NCBI GenBank assembly: GCA_003140855.1
Contig: PLLF01000070.1
Span: 26,254 to 90,253 of the forward strand
Length of the DNA stretch: 64,000 nt
Origin: Vulcanimicrobiota bacterium
GTDB taxonomy: Bacteria; Vulcanimicrobiota; Vulcanimicrobiia; Vulcanimicrobiales; Vulcanimicrobiaceae
Reading direction: 5' to 3'
The notes under the pieces were generated by a model that was given only the letters and a program-made list of their open reading frames with translations, made no database searches and was not told where the DNA came from. Shown here piece after piece: positions 62,377 to 64,000 of the stretch. The first letter of the stretch is position 1, and each line of letters starts with the position of its first letter. Both the position numbers and the translations under genes were made by a program.

Positions 62377-63638
62377 GCAGCAGACTGCGCTCTACGCCAC
62401 GTTTCATGAAATCCCGGAAAACTGACGTCAACGGCTGTGTCGTGATCGATGTGCAGTTCGCCGGCGCCGGCGGCTAGAGCCGCGGCAGCCATCGCGGTGC
62501 GATGATCCCCGTGCGTTTCAATCGCCGCCCCTCGCGTCTTGGGAGTTCCGCCTGCTATCGCGATTCCGTCAGGCAGCGTCCGAACGCAAATACCGGCGGC
62601 CCCTAACAAGCGAACGATCGCGGCAACGCGGTCCGACTCCTTATTGCGCAGATCGCGCACGCCGGTGATCTGAGTTTCTCCTTCAGCGAACGCCGCGGCT
62701 ACAGCCAGAACCGGAATCTCGTCGATAGCCCGCAGCGCTATGTCGGGTCCGATAGAGACGCCGCGCAGGCGCATCGACTCTACAATGATGTCGACGACCG
62801 GCTCGCCGCTCTGCTCGCGCTCGTTTTCAAGACGGATGCGCGCGCCCATCGCTTGCAGCGCATCGAGCAAACCCGTACGCGTCGGATTCACTCCGACATT
62901 TTCGATGCGCGCCGAGCTGCCGGGCGTGACGGTCGCGGCCACGATAAAGAATGCGGCCGCTGAAAAATCTCCAGCTACGTCAAGCGGCTTGAAAGTCTGC
63001 GGCGGGGAGCGCAGCTCGATGAGTTCGCGATCGCATGTGATTTCGGCATCCCAATAGTGCAGCAGTCGCTCCGTATGATCGCGCGAGCCTTTGTCGCCCC
63101 GGATCGTAACCGGAACGCGGCCGAACACGCCTGCCAGCAGCAGCGCCGTTTTTATTTGGGCCGAAGGCGAGAGAAGAATGAAGTTGCGGGTCTGCGGCTC
63201 GGGCGTGCCCACGACGTCCGCCGGAAACTTTCCCGCAGTCGTTTCTATATGCGCGCCGAAGGCGCGCAGCTGAGCTGCGACCGGTTCCATCGGACGGCCG
63301 CGCAACGATGAATCGCCGTCGAAATGCGCGCGCAGGTTTGCACCGGCGCATACCCCCATCAGCATGCGCGCGGTCGATCCAGAGTTCATGCAATCGATTG
63401 TGCCGCCCGGATCGCGCAGACGGCCGCCGGCAACCACCGCATCGTCGCCATTCCATGTAATAACCACGCCTAGCGAGCGCAGGCCCTCACAGGTCGCCGC
63501 GACGTCACGGCCGGGGTTGAGGTTTGTTATCGGAACGAGCTGCGAGCTGCTTGCGGCCAGGATAAGAGCGCGGTGCGAGATGGACTTATCGCCGGGAACG
63601 CGGACGGTGCCGCCCAGCGCTCCCGGCGCAAAGATCAA
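62373..63638 (-). CDS. aroA: 3-phosphoshikimate 1-carboxyvinyltransferase (EPSP synthase)
   Basis: 421 aa. GDKSISHRALILAA, DCMNSGSTARMLMGV and DEIPVLAVAAAFAEGET plus ETHGDHRTAMAAAA are the EPSP synthase motifs; ring assembly in the shikimate pathway. TTG 63638 overlaps the upstream stop (TTGA), has AGGAA nine bases before it, and starts at the family N-terminus; the longer frame to 63797 has no homology. Confidence 0.95.
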   Translation of the reverse strand: MIFAPGALGGTVRVPGDKSISHRALILAASSSQLVPITNLNPGRDVAATCEGLRSLGVVITWNGDDAVVAGGRLRDPGGTIDCMNSGSTARMLMGVCAGANLRAHFDGDSSLRGRPMEPVAAQLRAFGAHIETTAGKFPADVVGTPEPQTRNFILLSPSAQIKTALLLAGVFGRVPVTIRGDKGSRDHTERLLHYWDAEITCDRELIELRSPPQTFKPLDVAGDFSAAAFFIVAATVTPGSSARIENVGVNPTRTGLLDALQAMGARIRLENEREQSGEPVVDIIVESMRLRGVSIGPDIALRAIDEIPVLAVAAAFAEGETQITGVRDLRNKESDRVAAIVRLLGAAGICVRTLPDGIAIAGGTPKTRGAAIETHGDHRTAMAAAALAAGAGELHIDHDTAVDVSFPGFHETWRRAQSAA

Positions 63639-64000
63639 CCGCCGCTTCCTCGCGGGACGAAGCTTGGATTGGTGCACTGCTTGCTGCCGTTGGCGCGCGC
63701 GTTGCTCATCGCCGTGAGTTTGGCTCTGACCGAAGCAGGCCAACCTGTCGGGGCATGAGTTCCCGCGAGCGTCCAGTTGCCGCTTTTCTTGGTCCAAAAG
63801 TCGGACATCTGTCCGGCATAAGATAGGTCAACTTGCGCGTACGTGCCGAGAACCACGACCGCCATGATGTATGTTTTGTCGATTTGCTTCGAGCCCTTAT
63901 GGAGGCTCTGGTTGAAATTGTAGATGGTTCTGTTTGCGACGACTGCGACGTCGCTGGAAGAGCCGCACATCGCGGCCATCGCGGGCCGGGGAATGAATGA
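63635..64000 (-). CDS. Hypothetical protein (5' end outside window)
   Basis: At least 121 residues, continuing past the right edge with no start required at 63979. The visible part (VAVVANRTIYNFNQSLHKGSKQIDKTYIMAVVVLGTYAQVDLSYAG, then SDFWTKKSGNWTLAGTHAPTGWP) is neutral and Ser/Gly/Asn-rich; the two cysteines might pair. It looks like a secreted protein. Unrecognised; it overlaps aroA by 4 bases. Confidence 0.55.
   Translation of the reverse strand, partial: SFIPRPAMAAMCGSSSDVAVVANRTIYNFNQSLHKGSKQIDKTYIMAVVVLGTYAQVDLSYAGQMSDFWTKKSGNWTLAGTHAPTGWPASVRAKLTAMSNARANGSKQCTNPSFVPRGSGG

Overview
The window is a gene-dense, GC-rich (about 60% by eye) bacterial chromosome segment with roughly 65 protein genes, five tRNAs and no rRNA, prophage, CRISPR array or insertion sequence that I could see. 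Nearly all genes are housekeeping or envelope genes packed into operons with 1-17 base overlaps. Gene order (cdsA-dxr-rseP-ispG; phoH-ybeY-dgk-cdd-recO; ruvX-mltG-DUF1292), FloA, an Amj-type flippase and copper-amine-oxidase-like N-domain proteins point to a deep-branching member of the Terrabacteria. The mix (short archaeal-type ProRS, remnant of an aspartyl-protease-like family) would suit Vulcanimicrobiota/Eremiobacterota, but that assignment is inference.

Layout. 1-4.8 kb: phospholipid and MEP-pathway operon. 4.8-12.9 kb: amino-acid permease with cobalamin adenosyltransferase, a heparanase-like secreted protein, proS, M16 peptidase, Amj flippase, TPR lipoprotein. 12.9-18.5 kb: membrane glycosyltransferases and GtrA. 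18.5-24.5 kb: glpX, a flavin disulfide reductase, and an NAD block in which NAD synthetase and its amidase are separate genes, followed by a siroheme-type dehydrogenase and cinA. 24.5-27.3 kb: secreted subtilisin and a BlaI repressor with a protease-less M56 partner. 27.3-33.6 kb (minus strand): a tightly overlapped six-gene operon, metY - CoA-binding protein - LuxE-like - LuxC-like - class III aminotransferase - Gfo/Idh oxidoreductase. 33.7-35.5 kb: leuCD. 36-40.5 kb: rpmE-prfA-prmC-pyrG. 40-45 kb: glycosyltransferases, a solute-binding protein, HIT protein. 45-56.6 kb: a likely small RNA, rpsU, yqeY, NfeD-FloA, phoH to recO, ruvX-mltG, a UgtP-like glycosyltransferase and DoxX. 56.6-58.6 kb: tRNA cluster with tadA. 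58.6-64 kb: hypotheticals, M20 amidohydrolase, FmdB-type zinc ribbon, aroA.

Three things stand out. (1) Five genes (amj, prfA, a GT2, phoH, a UgtP-like GT) have recognisable family N-termini that extend upstream of the first in-frame ATG/GTG/TTG. phoH has a strong Shine-Dalgarno placed before CTG, and prfA starts with CTG directly after the in-frame UAA of rpmE. (2) Between tRNA genes lies a broken protein gene whose middle 154 bases are inverted between perfect 11-base inverted repeats; flipping the segment back on paper rejoins one open frame. (3) The LuxE/LuxC/aminotransferase/oxidoreductase operon has the parts for converting a carboxylate through an aldehyde to an amine, with no luciferase genes present.

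Start sites were chosen from stop/start overlaps, Shine-Dalgarno sequences and family N-termini. Family assignments are from motif recognition only; no database search was run.
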